64,000 nt of DNA from Microbacterium bovistercoris. GTDB taxonomy: Bacteria > Actinomycetota > Actinomycetes > Actinomycetales > Microbacteriaceae. The notes beneath the pieces were generated by a model. The model was not told where the DNA came from. It worked only from the letters and a program-made list of their open reading frames with translations, and ran no database searches. The DNA lies in NCBI RefSeq assembly GCF_003387575.1, contig NZ_QUAB01000047.1, positions 62,001 through 126,000 on the forward strand. The letters are read 5' to 3'. This document shows positions 44,395 through 53,568 of the stretch, piece after piece (within the stretch, counting starts at the first letter, position 1; every line of letters begins with the position of its first letter). Made by a program: the position numbers and the translations under genes.

Positions 44395-45459
44395 ATGAGC
44401 GAACCGCGTCAGCTGGACCGCACTCCCGATGTGCACCGCCCGTACACCGCCGACGCCGGGCGCTACGGCCGCCTCGGATACCGCCAGGTCGGCACCTCCG
44501 GCCTGTACCTGCCACCGATCTCACTCGGGCTGTGGTGGAACTTCGGCGACAACATCCCGCTAGACAACCAGCGCGCTCTGCTGCGGCATGCATTCGACAG
44601 CGGCATCACGCACTTCGACCTGGCGAACAACTACGGCCCGCCGCCCGGGTCGGCGGAGAAGAACTTCGGCCGAATCCTCGCCGAGGACCTCAAGCCCTAC
44701 CGCGACGAGCTGATCATCTCGTCGAAGGCGGGCTGGGACATGTGGCAGGGTCCGTACGGGTACCTGGGCAGCCGCAAGTACATCCTCGCCAGCGCCGAGC
44801 AGTCGCTGACCCGGATGGGACTGGAGTACGTCGACATCTTCTACTCGCACCGCGTCGACCCCGACACGCCCGTGGAGGAGACCGTCGGCGCGCTGGACAC
44901 GCTGGTGCGCCAGGGCAAGGCCCTCTACGTGGGCATCTCGTCGTACTCCGCCGAGCGCACCGAGGCTGCGATGGCCGTCGCGCACGAGCTGGGCACGCCC
45001 CTGGTGATCCATCAGCCGTCGTACTCGATGCTGAACCGGTGGATCGAGGACGGCCTCACCGACACGCTGCGCAGCGAGGGGCTGGGGGCGATCGCGTTCA
45101 CACCGCTCGCGCAGGGCCTGCTGACGGACAAGTACCTGGCCGACGGCACGGCGCAGCGCGCACAGCAGCGCCGCTCGCTGTCGGACCAGCCGCTGCCGGC
45201 CGAGTCCCTCGCAGTGCTCAGGGAATTGAACGACGTCGCTCAGCAGCGCGGACAGTCCCTCGCTCAGATGGCCATCCAGTGGACGCTGCGCGACCCGGTC
45301 GTCGCCTCCGCGCTCGTCGGCGCATCGCGCCCGCAGCAGCTCGACGAGAACCTGGCCGCGGTCGGAGGGCCCGAGTTCAGCGCCGAGGAGCTGGCCCGCA
45401 TCGACGCCGTCGCCGGCCGCATCGACGTGAACATCTGGTCCGGATCCTCGGACCTGTGA
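44395..45459 (+). CDS. Aldo/keto reductase (YghZ / GAP reductase type)
   Basis: A 354-residue AKR of the voltage-channel-beta/YghZ group. TSGLYLPPISLGLWWNFGDNIP, THFDLANNYGPPPGSAEKNFGRIL (catalytic Asp/Tyr), IISSKAGW (Lys) and YSHRVDPDTPVEET (His) are diagnostic. In E. coli YghZ reduces L-glyceraldehyde-3-phosphate and detoxifies methylglyoxal. -10 TAATCT (44383-44388) ends 6 bases before the ATG. It is inserted between rsmA and ispE. Confidence 0.9.
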   Translation: MSEPRQLDRTPDVHRPYTADAGRYGRLGYRQVGTSGLYLPPISLGLWWNFGDNIPLDNQRALLRHAFDSGITHFDLANNYGPPPGSAEKNFGRILAEDLKPYRDELIISSKAGWDMWQGPYGYLGSRKYILASAEQSLTRMGLEYVDIFYSHRVDPDTPVEETVGALDTLVRQGKALYVGISSYSAERTEAAMAVAHELGTPLVIHQPSYSMLNRWIEDGLTDTLRSEGLGAIAFTPLAQGLLTDKYLADGTAQRAQQRRSLSDQPLPAESLAVLRELNDVAQQRGQSLAQMAIQWTLRDPVVASALVGASRPQQLDENLAAVGGPEFSAEELARIDAVAGRIDVNIWSGSSDL

Positions 45460-45466
45460 GCACCCG

Positions 45467-46399
45467 ATGAGCTTCGCTGAACGCTCGGATGCCGTCCATG
45501 TGCGGGCCCCGGGCAAGATCAACATCTACCTCGGCGTCGGTGCGCGCCGTGACGACGGGTATCACGCCCTCGCGACCGTGTTCCAGGCCGTCTCGCTGTA
45601 CGAGGACGTCTACGCGTCCCCGGCATCCGACTTCTCATTGACCGTGTCGGGCGACGTCGATCCGTCGACCGTTCCGCTGGACGACCGCAACCTCGCGATG
45701 CGCGCGGCGAAGCTCGTCGCGCAGGCGGCCGGTGTGACCGAGGGGGTGGCGCTGCACCTGCGCAAGAGTGTGCCGGTCGCGGGCGGCATGGGCGGGGGAT
45801 CGGCGGATGCCGCGGCCGCCCTGGTCGCCTGCGATGCGCTCTGGGGCACCGAGCTCGGACCGCACGCGCTGCACGACCTGGCATCCCGTCTCGGTGCCGA
45901 CGTGCCGTTCGCGCTGCACGGCGGGACCGCTGTCGGTACGGGGCGCGGTGAACAGCTCACGCCGGCGCTCGCGCCCGGCCGATTCGACTGGGTGCTGGTG
46001 CCCAGCGACGAGGGGCTGTCGACGCCCGCGATCTACGCCCGGCTCGACGAGCAGCGCGCCCGCGTCGGGTCGCTCGCCGATGATCCGCCGCTCTCTCTCG
46101 ACGTGCCGGTCGCGGTGCTGCAGGCGCTTCGCGCCGGCGACCCGCTCGCACTCGCCCCCGTCATGATCAACGATCTGGAGGCGGCGGCCGTGGCCGAGCG
46201 CCCCGAGCTCGACCACATCCTCGCCGAGGGCGTGCGTGCGGGCGCGCTGACGGGCATCGTCTCGGGCTCCGGCCCGACGATCGCCTTCCTGTGCGCGGGC
46301 CCCGAGGCGGCACGCGCCGTGCAGGATGAACTGCTCGCGATCGGCCGGGAGGCCCTGCACGTGCACGGCGCCGTCCCGGGCGCCCGCATCATGTCCTGA
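45467..46399 (+). CDS. ispE: 4-diphosphocytidyl-2-C-methyl-D-erythritol kinase
   Basis: A 310-residue GHMP kinase of the MEP isoprenoid pathway. HVRAPGKINIYLGVGARRDDGYHAL opens the protein, the ATP loop is PVAGGMGGGSADAAAALVA, and TGIVSGSGPTIAFLC is the third GHMP motif. It phosphorylates CDP-methylerythritol, feeding the isopentenyl diphosphate used by the carotenoid operon at 53569-59060. Start ATG 45467 lies 7 bases after the reductase stop. Confidence 0.95.
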   Translation: MSFAERSDAVHVRAPGKINIYLGVGARRDDGYHALATVFQAVSLYEDVYASPASDFSLTVSGDVDPSTVPLDDRNLAMRAAKLVAQAAGVTEGVALHLRKSVPVAGGMGGGSADAAAALVACDALWGTELGPHALHDLASRLGADVPFALHGGTAVGTGRGEQLTPALAPGRFDWVLVPSDEGLSTPAIYARLDEQRARVGSLADDPPLSLDVPVAVLQALRAGDPLALAPVMINDLEAAAVAERPELDHILAEGVRAGALTGIVSGSGPTIAFLCAGPEAARAVQDELLAIGREALHVHGAVPGARIMS

Positions 46400-46430
46400 T
46401 CCCGGAGGTGCGCTCTCGCGGCGAGCGCGA

Positions 46431-46462
46431 CATAATGGAGCAGTCCATGTGACCGTGCACAT
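46431..46462 (+). promoter_or_regulatory. LacI promoter region with operator O1
   Basis: A -10-like CATAAT (46431-46436) is followed by ATGTGACCGTGCACAT (46447-46462), an imperfect palindrome with central CG (12 of 16 positions symmetric). It matches the near-perfect operator before the transporter operon (47548-47563) at the ATGTGA-C-CG...CACAT positions. It lies upstream of the lacI-type start codon at 46478, predicting autoregulation. Confidence 0.65.
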
Positions 46463-46477
46463 CGAGGAGGACGAGCC

Positions 46478-47485
46478 ATGTCGGCCGATCGTGCGCGCGC
46501 ACCGAGCATCCGCGATGTGGCGCGTCTGGCCGGCGTCTCCCATCAGACCGTGTCGCGGGTGCTGAACGACCACCACAGCATCAGGCCGGAGACGAAGGCG
46601 AAGGTGCTGGACGCGATCGCCGTCCTCGACTACCGTCCCAATCTCGCGGCGCGCGCGCTCGTGACCAGCCGGTCGAACACCCTCGGGATCCTCTCCGCGA
46701 CGATAGGCGAATTCGGGCCGGCGTCCTCGATCGCCGGCATCGAGGAGGCTGCTCGGGCGGAGGGATACTCGGTGTCCACGCTCAACCTGCCGGCGACGAC
46801 GCCCGAGGCGATCGGCGCGGCGGTGCGGCAGCTGGTGCGCGAGCACGTCGACGGCATCATCGTCCTGGCTCCGCAGGTGCGGGTCTTCCATGTCCTGAGG
46901 GGCATGAACTCGGCCGTGCCGTTCGTGACGCTGCAGACGGCGTCCGGTTTCGACGGGGTGAGTCTGGCCGCGGACCAGGTCGCGGGTGCGCGCCGGGTGA
47001 CCGAGCATCTGATCGGCCTCGGTCATGTCGACATCCTGCATCTGGCTGGTCCGCAGGACTGGATCGAGGCGGAGTCGCGGATGCGGGGATACCTCGAGGC
47101 GCTGCTGGATGCGGACCTGCCCACGATCCCGCCCGTCCGTGGCGACTGGACCGCCGACTTCGGACGATTCGCGGGCGAGGAGCTCGCGCGGCGGCGGGAT
47201 TTCACCGCGGTCTTCGCCGCGAACGACCTGATGGCGATCGGGCTCATGCACGGGTTCCGGTCGTCCGGGCTGCGGGTCCCCGAGGACGTCAGCGTCGTCG
47301 GCTTCGACGACATCCCCGTCGCCGCGCACGTGTTCCCGACGCTCACGACAGTGCATCAGGACTTCCCTGCTCTGGGCCGTCGCGCCGTGCAGCTGCTGCT
47401 GGCCGAGATCCGCGGAGAGGCGCCGCCGCAGTTCGGTCCGCTCGAGTCCGTGCTGCGCGTACGCGAGTCGGCCATCGCCCGCTGA
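46478..47485 (+). CDS. LacI-family transcriptional regulator
   Basis: A 335-residue sugar-responsive repressor. The N-terminal HTH plus hinge is PSIRDVARLAGVSHQTVSRVL, HSIRPETKAKVL, then YRPNLAARAL. The periplasmic-binding-like domain follows (GVSLAADQVAGARRVTEHLIGLGHVDILHLAGP, FAANDLMAIGLMHGFRSSGLRVPEDVSVVGFDD). GAGGAGG before the ATG is a strong ribosome binding site. It is immediately upstream of the MmsAB/ChvE transporter, and matching operators before both units indicate that it controls itself and the transporter. Confidence 0.92.
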   Translation: MSADRARAPSIRDVARLAGVSHQTVSRVLNDHHSIRPETKAKVLDAIAVLDYRPNLAARALVTSRSNTLGILSATIGEFGPASSIAGIEEAARAEGYSVSTLNLPATTPEAIGAAVRQLVREHVDGIIVLAPQVRVFHVLRGMNSAVPFVTLQTASGFDGVSLAADQVAGARRVTEHLIGLGHVDILHLAGPQDWIEAESRMRGYLEALLDADLPTIPPVRGDWTADFGRFAGEELARRRDFTAVFAANDLMAIGLMHGFRSSGLRVPEDVSVVGFDDIPVAAHVFPTLTTVHQDFPALGRRAVQLLLAEIRGEAPPQFGPLESVLRVRESAIAR

Positions 47486-47507
47486 GGGCGACGAGGAATC
47501 TCGGCGC

Positions 47508-47564
47508 TTGACATTCCGTGGAGCGCGTTGCACCATGAGTCTTGCAAATGTGAACGGTCACATT
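47508..47564 (+). promoter_or_regulatory. Transporter promoter with LacI operator O2
   Basis: TTGACA (47508-47513), a 17-base spacer and CACCAT (47531-47536) form the promoter. The operator AATGTGAACGGTCACATT (47547-47564) has a central CG and is symmetric at 16 of 18 positions, the classical LacI-family layout. Lying over the likely transcription start, it would block initiation. Confidence 0.8.
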
Positions 47565-47593
47565 GGGTGACCGCCCTGTATCGAGGAAGATCC

Positions 47594-49162
47594 GTGAGCA
47601 CCACAGCAACAATGCCGGCCGTGTCCGGCCCCATCCTGGAGATGCGCAGCATCACCAAGGAGTTCCCGGGAGTCAAAGCTCTGTCCGACGTCTCGATCAC
47701 CGTCCGCCCCGGCGAGATCCACGCGATCTGCGGCGAGAACGGCGCAGGCAAGTCGACCCTGATGAAGGTGCTGTCGGGGGTCTACCCGTACGGCTCGTAC
47801 ACCGGCGACATCCTGCTCTACGGTCAGGAGCAGCGGTTCAAGGACATCCCCGCCAGCGAGCAGGCCGGGATCGCGATCATCCACCAGGAGCTGGCACTCA
47901 TCCCCGAGCTGTCCGTCACCGAGAACATCTTCCTCGGCAACGAGATCGAGCACGGCGGACGGATCGACTGGACCGCGCAGAAGCAGCGCGCCGTCGAGCT
48001 GATGGCACGGGTCGGACTCGACGAGGACCCCGACATCGCGATCAAGCACCTCGGCGTCGGCAAGCAGCAGCTCATCGAGATCGCCAAGGCGCTCAACAAG
48101 GACGTGCGGCTGCTCATCCTCGACGAGCCGACCGCCGCGCTCAACGAGAACGACTCGCAGCACCTGCTCGATCTGATCCTCGGGCTGAAGGCCAAGGGGA
48201 TCACCTCGATCATGATCAGCCACAAGCTCAACGAGATCGAGCGGGTGGCCGACGAGATCACGATCATCCGCGACGGGCGCACGATCGAGACCCTCGACGT
48301 CACCAGGGGCGAGATCAACGAGGACCGCATCATCCGCGGGATGGTCGGCCGCTCCCTGGAGAGCCGCTACCCCGACCGCACCCCCGACATCGGCGAGGTC
48401 TTCTTCGAGGTGAAGGACTGGTGGGTGCGGCACCCGACGGTGTCCGAGCGCATGGTCGCGAAGGGCTCGAACATCGAGGTGCGGCGCGGCGAGGTGGTCG
48501 GCATCGCCGGCCTCATGGGCGCGGGACGCACCGAGCTCGCGATGAGCATCTTCGGCCGGTCCTACGGCATCTACGAGTCCGGCACCATCGTGAAGGACGG
48601 TGAGATCGTCGAGCTTCCGGATGTCGCCGCGGCCATCGATCACGGGCTCGCCTATGTCAGCGAGGACCGAAAGGTGCTCGGGCTCAACCTGCTCGACACC
48701 ATCAAGCGCTCGATCGTCGCGGCGAAGCTGTCGAAGATCGCCACCAGGGGCGTCGTCGACGAGCGGGCCGAGATGGCGGTCGCCGAGAAGTACCGGAAGT
48801 CGCTGCGCATCAAGGCCCCGACGGTCGAGGAGGGCGTCGCGAAACTGTCCGGCGGCAACCAGCAGAAGGTCGTGCTGGCGAAGTGGATGTTCACGGATCC
48901 CGATCTGCTGATCCTCGACGAGCCGACCCGAGGCATCGACGTCGGCGCGAAGTACGAGATCTACTCGATCATCAACGAACTCGCGTCCGCGGGCAAAGGC
49001 GTGATCGTCATCTCCAGCGAACTGCCCGAGCTGCTCGGGATCACCGATCGCATCTACACCGTCTTCGAGGGGCGCGTCACGGACTGCATCCCCTCCGACC
49101 AGGCCACTCCGGAGGCGCTCATGCGCAGCATGACCTCCACGAACCAGAAAGCACAGGCATGA
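47594..49162 (+). CDS. mmsA: Multiple-monosaccharide ABC transporter ATP-binding protein (MmsA/GguA type)
   Basis: A 522-residue double ATPase. The first domain has Walker [10 protein letters not shown] (residues 48-56) and [15 protein letters not shown]. The second has [27 protein letters not shown] and [54 protein letters not shown] is close to GguA/XylG proteins. I chose GTG at 47594, in frame after GAGGAAGA; a longer ATG at 47528 would lie inside the promoter and operator. The stop overlaps the permease start. Confidence 0.92.
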   Translation: MSTTATMPAVSGPILEMRSITKEFPGVKALSDVSITVRPGEIHAICGENGAGKSTLMKVLSGVYPYGSYTGDILLYGQEQRFKDIPASEQAGIAIIHQELALIPELSVTENIFLGNEIEHGGRIDWTAQKQRAVELMARVGLDEDPDIAIKHLGVGKQQLIEIAKALNKDVRLLILDEPTAALNENDSQHLLDLILGLKAKGITSIMISHKLNEIERVADEITIIRDGRTIETLDVTRGEINEDRIIRGMVGRSLESRYPDRTPDIGEVFFEVKDWWVRHPTVSERMVAKGSNIEVRRGEVVGIAGLMGAGRTELAMSIFGRSYGIYESGTIVKDGEIVELPDVAAAIDHGLAYVSEDRKVLGLNLLDTIKRSIVAAKLSKIATRGVVDERAEMAVAEKYRKSLRIKAPTVEEGVAKLSGGNQQKVVLAKWMFTDPDLLILDEPTRGIDVGAKYEIYSIINELASAGKGVIVISSELPELLGITDRIYTVFEGRVTDCIPSDQATPEALMRSMTSTNQKAQA

Positions 49163-50466
49163 GCACCGACACCACCACAGAGCGGGCCGGCTTCCATTTC
49201 GGCGACATCCGCAAGATGTTCGGCGGGGGGCAGTCGAAGATGCGCCAGTTCGGCATCCTCGGCAGCCTGCTCGTCATCATCGTTCTGTTCCAGATCCTCA
49301 CCGGAGGGCTCACGCTCTCGTCGGGGAACCTGATCAACGTCGTCAACCAGTACTCGTACATCCTGATCCTGGCGATCGGCATGGTGATGGTCATCATCAT
49401 GGGGCACATCGACCTGTCGGTCGGCTCGGTCGCCGCCGTGGTCGGCATCATCGTCGCCAAGGCCATGGCGGACTGGAATCTGCACTGGGGACTGGCGATC
49501 GTCCTCGGTCTGGCCGTCGGCGTCTTCATCGGAGCGGTGCAGGGCACGTGGGTCGCGTACGTCGGCGTCCCCGCGTTCATCGTCACCCTGGCCGGCATGC
49601 TGTTCTTCCGCGGCGCGAACCAGTTCATCGGGCAGTCGACCACCGTCGCCGTGCCCAGGCCGTTCACGTTCATCGGCGCGGGGTACCTGCCCGAGCTGCC
49701 CGTGCCCGTGCCGTTCAACGTGCTGACGATGGTGCTCGCGCTGATCGCCGTCGCCTGGCTGGTCGTGCACGAGGCCCGGATGCGGCGCGCGCAGCGTCAG
49801 ACCGGATCGGAGATGGCGCCCGCCTGGGTCAGCGTGACCAAGGTCGTGCTGCTGTCCGCCGTGATCCTCATCGCCGGATGGCTGTTCGCCACCGGACGCG
49901 AGGGCACGAGCTTCCCGATCTCGGGCGTCATCCTGGTGGCCCTGGTCATCCTGTACTCGTTCATCACCCGCAACACCGTGTTCGGCCGCCACATCTACGC
50001 GGTCGGCGGCAACCGCCAGGCGGCACGACTCTCGGGCGTGAAGGATCGCTGGGTCGACTTCTTCGTCATGATGAACATGTCGGTGCTGGCGTCGCTGGCG
50101 GGCATGCTCTACGTCGCGAGGGCGACCGCCTCCGGTCCGCAGGACGGCAACGGCTGGGAGCTGGACGCCATCGCCGCGGTCTTCATCGGCGGCGCGGCCG
50201 TCTCAGGCGGCATCGGCACCGTGATCGGGTCGATCATCGGCGGCCTGGTGATGGCCTTCCTGAACAACGGCCTGGCGCTTCTCGGCGCCGGCGCCGACGT
50301 CGTCGCGATGATCAAGGGCGCGGTGCTCGTGGTGGCCGTCGGCATCGACGTGCTGAACAAGCAGCAGGGCAGGCCCTCGATCACCGGGCTCATCTCCCGC
50401 AAGTTCTTCCGCAAGGAGCCGGAGCCCTTCCAGTCATCCGCCGCCGGGTCGGCGAGCGGAAAGTAG
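49159..50466 (+). CDS. mmsB: Multiple-monosaccharide ABC transporter permease (MmsB/GguB type)
   Basis: A 435-residue membrane protein, longer than ordinary CUT2 permeases (about 330). It has the extra cytosolic loop ([20 protein letters not shown]) and extra helices typical of XylH/GguB. Motifs are [51 protein letters not shown] and [20 protein letters not shown]. The ATGA overlap with the ATPase gene indicates coupled translation. Confidence 0.93.
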   Translation: MSTDTTTERAGFHFGDIRKMFGGGQSKMRQFGILGSLLVIIVLFQILTGGLTLSSGNLINVVNQYSYILILAIGMVMVIIMGHIDLSVGSVAAVVGIIVAKAMADWNLHWGLAIVLGLAVGVFIGAVQGTWVAYVGVPAFIVTLAGMLFFRGANQFIGQSTTVAVPRPFTFIGAGYLPELPVPVPFNVLTMVLALIAVAWLVVHEARMRRAQRQTGSEMAPAWVSVTKVVLLSAVILIAGWLFATGREGTSFPISGVILVALVILYSFITRNTVFGRHIYAVGGNRQAARLSGVKDRWVDFFVMMNMSVLASLAGMLYVARATASGPQDGNGWELDAIAAVFIGGAAVSGGIGTVIGSIIGGLVMAFLNNGLALLGAGADVVAMIKGAVLVVAVGIDVLNKQQGRPSITGLISRKFFRKEPEPFQSSAAGSASGK

Positions 50467-50467
50467 G

Positions 50468-50490
50468 GGACCCCGAGCACCGCGGGGTTC
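50468..50490 (+). other. Short hairpin between permease and binding-protein genes
   Basis: GGACCCCG (50468-50475) pairs with CGGGGTTC (50483-50490) with one wobble and a 7-base loop, 2 bases after the permease stop. It may be a processing or stabilising element that raises binding-protein mRNA relative to the rest of the operon. Confidence 0.4.
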
Positions 50491-50513
50491 ACGACACCAG
50501 AGAAAGAGATCAC

Positions 50514-51632
50514 ATGAAGAAGCTGATTCTCACGGCGACAGCGATCGTCGCCGTCGGCGCATTCGCGCTGACCGGATGCTCCTCCGAGCGCACCGGTGGA
50601 TCCGATGGCGGATCCGACAGCGGCGACAAGGCCGGATTCGCCGCGGACGCCACCATCGGCGTCGCACTGCCCGACAAGACCAGCGAGAACTGGGTGCTCG
50701 CCGGTGATCTGTTCAAGAGCGGTCTCGAGGACGCCGGGTTCAAGGCGAACGTGCAGTACGCGCCCGCGACCAACACCGTCGCCGAGCAGCAGAACCAGAT
50801 CCAGGCGATGGTCACCGGTGGCGCCAAGGTCATCATCATCGGCGCGAAGGACGGCAAGCAGCTCGCCACGCAGGTGGAAGCTGCTCGCGAGGCAGGCGCG
50901 TACGTGATCGCGTACGACCGTCTGATCGAGAACACCGAGGCCGTCGACTACTACGTGGCGTTCGACAACTTCAAGGTCGGCGAGCTGCAGGGCCAGGCAC
51001 TGCTCGACGGGCTGGAGGAGCGTGCGGGTCACGAGGCGCCCTACAACATCGAGCTGTTCTCCGGGTCGCCCGACGACGCCAACTCGAAGGTGTTCTTCGA
51101 CGGCGCCATGAAGGTGCTGCAGCCGAAGATCGATGACGGCACTCTCAAGGTGCTCTCGGGCCAGACCGACATCGCGCAGACGGCGACCGAGGGCTGGAAG
51201 GCCGAGAACGCCCAGCGCCGGATGGACTCCATCCTCACCTCGACCTACAGCTCCGCCACCATCGACGGCGTGCTGTCGCCGAACGACACCCTGGCGCGCG
51301 CCATCATCACCTCGGTGCAGCAGGCAGGCAAGCCGGTCCCGGTGGTCACCGGTCAGGACTCCGAGGTCGAATCGGTGAAGTCGATCATGGAGGGCGTGCA
51401 GTACTCCACGATCAACAAGGACACCACGCTGCTGGTGCAGCAGGCCATCAAGATGGTCGGCCAGCTGCAGAAGGGCGAGGAGGTCGACGTCAACGACACC
51501 GAGCAGTACGACAACGGCGTGAAGGTCGTCCCGGCGTACCTGCTGCCCCCGGTCATCGTCACGAAGGACAACGCCGCCGAGGCGTACAAGAACGTGCCGA
51601 GCCTGGAGAAGGTCGTCGAATCCTACGAGTGA
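50514..51632 (+). CDS. chvE: Multiple-monosaccharide-binding lipoprotein (ChvE type)
   Basis: A 372-residue lipoprotein. The signal peptide ends in lipobox FALTGCSS (Cys at about residue 23), a Gly/Ser/Asp linker follows, and the binding fold begins ATIGVALPDKTSENWVLAG. Ligand-site segments are YAPATNTVAEQQNQIQAM, AYDRLIENTEAVDYYVAFDN, ELFSGSPDDANSKVFFDGAM and SPNDTLARAIITSVQQAG, which match ChvE-like glucose/galactose/xylose binders. It is the last gene of the LacI-controlled operon, before a clear terminator. Confidence 0.92.
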   Translation: MKKLILTATAIVAVGAFALTGCSSERTGGSDGGSDSGDKAGFAADATIGVALPDKTSENWVLAGDLFKSGLEDAGFKANVQYAPATNTVAEQQNQIQAMVTGGAKVIIIGAKDGKQLATQVEAAREAGAYVIAYDRLIENTEAVDYYVAFDNFKVGELQGQALLDGLEERAGHEAPYNIELFSGSPDDANSKVFFDGAMKVLQPKIDDGTLKVLSGQTDIAQTATEGWKAENAQRRMDSILTSTYSSATIDGVLSPNDTLARAIITSVQQAGKPVPVVTGQDSEVESVKSIMEGVQYSTINKDTTLLVQQAIKMVGQLQKGEEVDVNDTEQYDNGVKVVPAYLLPPVIVTKDNAAEAYKNVPSLEKVVESYE

Positions 51633-51656
51633 TCTGCAGTCCACTCACCACGCAGA

Positions 51657-51682
51657 AGCGGGCCGTCCTCGGGCGGCCCGCT
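51657..51682 (+). terminator. Terminator of the monosaccharide transporter operon
   Basis: AGCGGGCCG (51657-51665) pairs exactly with CGGCCCGCT (51674-51682) around an 8-base loop and is followed by TTCG, 25 bases after the chvE stop. Confidence 0.8.
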
Positions 51683-51714
51683 TTCGCATGTCGGCCGACT
51701 ACCCTTGTAGGGAC

Positions 51715-53562
51715 ATGGCACATCTCCTCGGGGCCGAAGGCCTGCATCTCGAGTACCCCACCCGCGTCGTCTTCGACTCCGTCACGCTCGGCGTGGAGGA
51801 GGGCGACCGCATCGGCATCGTGGGTCGCAACGGCGACGGCAAGTCGAGCCTGCTCGGCATGCTCGCAGGGCTCCGCGAGCCGGATGCCGGCCGGGTGACC
51901 GTCCGCGGCGGAACGACGATCGGCCGCCTCGATCAGGCCGACACCCTCGACGACGCGCTCACGGTGGGCACTGCAGTGGTCGGCGACACCCCGGAGCACG
52001 AGTGGGCGGGGGACGCCCGCGTCCGCGACGTGATCTCCGGACTCGTGGCCGACCTCGGCTGGGACACCCCGGTCGCCGCGCTCAGCGGCGGGCAGCGCCG
52101 CCGCGTGTCGCTCGCGAAGCTGCTGGCTGGGGACTGGGACGTGCTCTTCCTCGACGAGCCGACGAACCACCTCGACGTCGAGGCCATCACCTGGCTGGCC
52201 GGGCACCTCAAGAACCGCTGGGCGAAGAACTCCGGCGCACTGCTGGTGGTGACCCACGACCGGTGGTTCCTCGATGAGGTCTGCAACGCCACCTGGGAGG
52301 TGCACGACCGCATCGTCGAGCCCTTCGAGGGCGGCTACGCCGCTTACATCCTGCAGCGCGTGGAGCGCGACCGCATGGCCGCGGCATCCGAGGCGAAGCG
52401 TCAGAACCTGGCGCGCAAGGAGCTCGCCTGGCTGCGTCGCGGCGCGCCCGCGCGCACGAGCAAGCCGAAGTTCCGCATCGATGCCGCCAACGAGCTGATC
52501 GCCGATGTGCCGCCGATCCGTGATTCGGTGTCGCTGCAGTCGCTCGCCGTCTCGCGGCTGGGCAAGGACGTCGTCGACCTGCTGGATGCGGGGGTCTCCT
52601 ACCCTTCGACAGGCTCAGGGACCCAGGAGAAGGTCGTGCTGAAGGACGTCGAATGGCGCATCGCACCGGGTGAGCGCACCGGCATCCTCGGTGTGAACGG
52701 CGCGGGCAAGTCCACGCTGCTCGGCCTGATCTCGGGTGCCGTGCAGCCGACCAGCGGACGGGTGAAGCACGGCAAGACCGTGCAGGTGCGCACGCTCACG
52801 CAGCGCCTGGATGAGCTCGACAAGCACTGGAACGATCCGGTGCGCACCGTGATCAGCGGCCTTCGCACCTCGTACACGTTCGGCACCGGCTCGAAGGCGC
52901 AGGATCTCACGCCCGGGCAGCTGCTGGAGCGCCTCGGGTTCACCTCGGCGCAGCTGTCCACCCCGGTGAAGGACCTCTCCGGTGGCCAGCAGCGCCGGCT
53001 GCAGCTGCTGCTCGTGCTGCTCGACCAGCCCAACGTGCTGATCCTCGACGAGCCCACGAACGACATGGACACGGACATGCTCGCCGCGATCGAGGACCTC
53101 CTCGACTCGTGGCCGGGCACGCTGCTGGTCGTCAGCCACGACCGGTACTTCCTCGAGCGTGTCACCGACCAGCAGTACGCCATCCTCGATCGGCACCTGC
53201 GTCACCTACCCGGCGGCGTCGACGAGTACCTGCGGCTGCGCGCACTGGAGCAGTCCGCCTCGGTCGTCGACCGCCCTTCATCTCGCTCCGCTCACTCAGG
53301 ATCCGCGGGGCAGGGTGCAGCGCCGCAGGCTTCCGCTCTCGACGGCGCCGCCCGCCGCGCCGCCGAGAAGGAACTCGCCGCGCTCGAGCGCAAGATGCAG
53401 AAGCTGAACGGCGACATCGACAGGGCCAAGCACGCCCTCGCCGATCACGACCAGTCCGACTACGCCGGTCTCGGCGAGAAGATGAAGGCCATCCAGGCCC
53501 AGCAGGACGAGGTCGAGGAGCTCGAGCTGCGCTGGTTCGAGCTCACCGAGCAGCTCGGCTGA
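51715..53562 (+). CDS. ABC-F family ATP-binding cassette protein
   Basis: A 615-residue soluble protein with two ATPase domains and no membrane segment. Domain 1 has GRNGDGKSS, LSGGQRRRVSLAKLL and LFLDEPTNHLDVEAITWL. Domain 2 has [29 protein letters not shown] and LILDEPTNDMD. A C-terminal coiled coil (RAAEKELAALERKMQKLNGDIDRAKHAL) is of the Uup type. ABC-F proteins act on ribosomes. Two repeat-derived inserts are present: SYPSTGSGTQEKV near residue 299 and DRPSSRSAHSGSAG near 525. -10-like TACCCT lies at 51700-51705. Confidence 0.93.
   Translation: MAHLLGAEGLHLEYPTRVVFDSVTLGVEEGDRIGIVGRNGDGKSSLLGMLAGLREPDAGRVTVRGGTTIGRLDQADTLDDALTVGTAVVGDTPEHEWAGDARVRDVISGLVADLGWDTPVAALSGGQRRRVSLAKLLAGDWDVLFLDEPTNHLDVEAITWLAGHLKNRWAKNSGALLVVTHDRWFLDEVCNATWEVHDRIVEPFEGGYAAYILQRVERDRMAAASEAKRQNLARKELAWLRRGAPARTSKPKFRIDAANELIADVPPIRDSVSLQSLAVSRLGKDVVDLLDAGVSYPSTGSGTQEKVVLKDVEWRIAPGERTGILGVNGAGKSTLLGLISGAVQPTSGRVKHGKTVQVRTLTQRLDELDKHWNDPVRTVISGLRTSYTFGTGSKAQDLTPGQLLERLGFTSAQLSTPVKDLSGGQQRRLQLLLVLLDQPNVLILDEPTNDMDTDMLAAIEDLLDSWPGTLLVVSHDRYFLERVTDQQYAILDRHLRHLPGGVDEYLRLRALEQSASVVDRPSSRSAHSGSAGQGAAPQASALDGAARRAAEKELAALERKMQKLNGDIDRAKHALADHDQSDYAGLGEKMKAIQAQQDEVEELELRWFELTEQLG
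52602..52623 (+). repeat. Short repeat family copy in the ABC-F gene (PSTGSGTQ)
   Basis: A perfect consensus copy in the sense direction encoding YPSTGSGTQ, located between the inter-domain linker and the second nucleotide-binding domain, just before EKVVLKDVEW. Confidence 0.85.
53272..53308 (+). repeat. Long repeat family copy in the ABC-F gene (RPSSRSAHSG)
   Basis: Starts CGCCCTTCATCTCGCTCC, continues GCTCACTCAGGATCCGCGG, matching the hrpA copy at 22305-22345 with few changes. It encodes RPSSRSAHSGSAG between the second ATPase domain and the C-terminal coiled coil. Confidence 0.78.
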
Positions 53563-53568
53563 GTGCCC

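Noticed and set aside
45635..47536. 633-residue antisense frame over ispE and lacI
   Set aside because: Shadow frame; the sense genes are unambiguous.
47528..47593. Longer ATG start for the MmsA gene
   Set aside because: The extra 22 codons lie in the promoter and LacI operator; GTG 47594 has a ribosome binding site.
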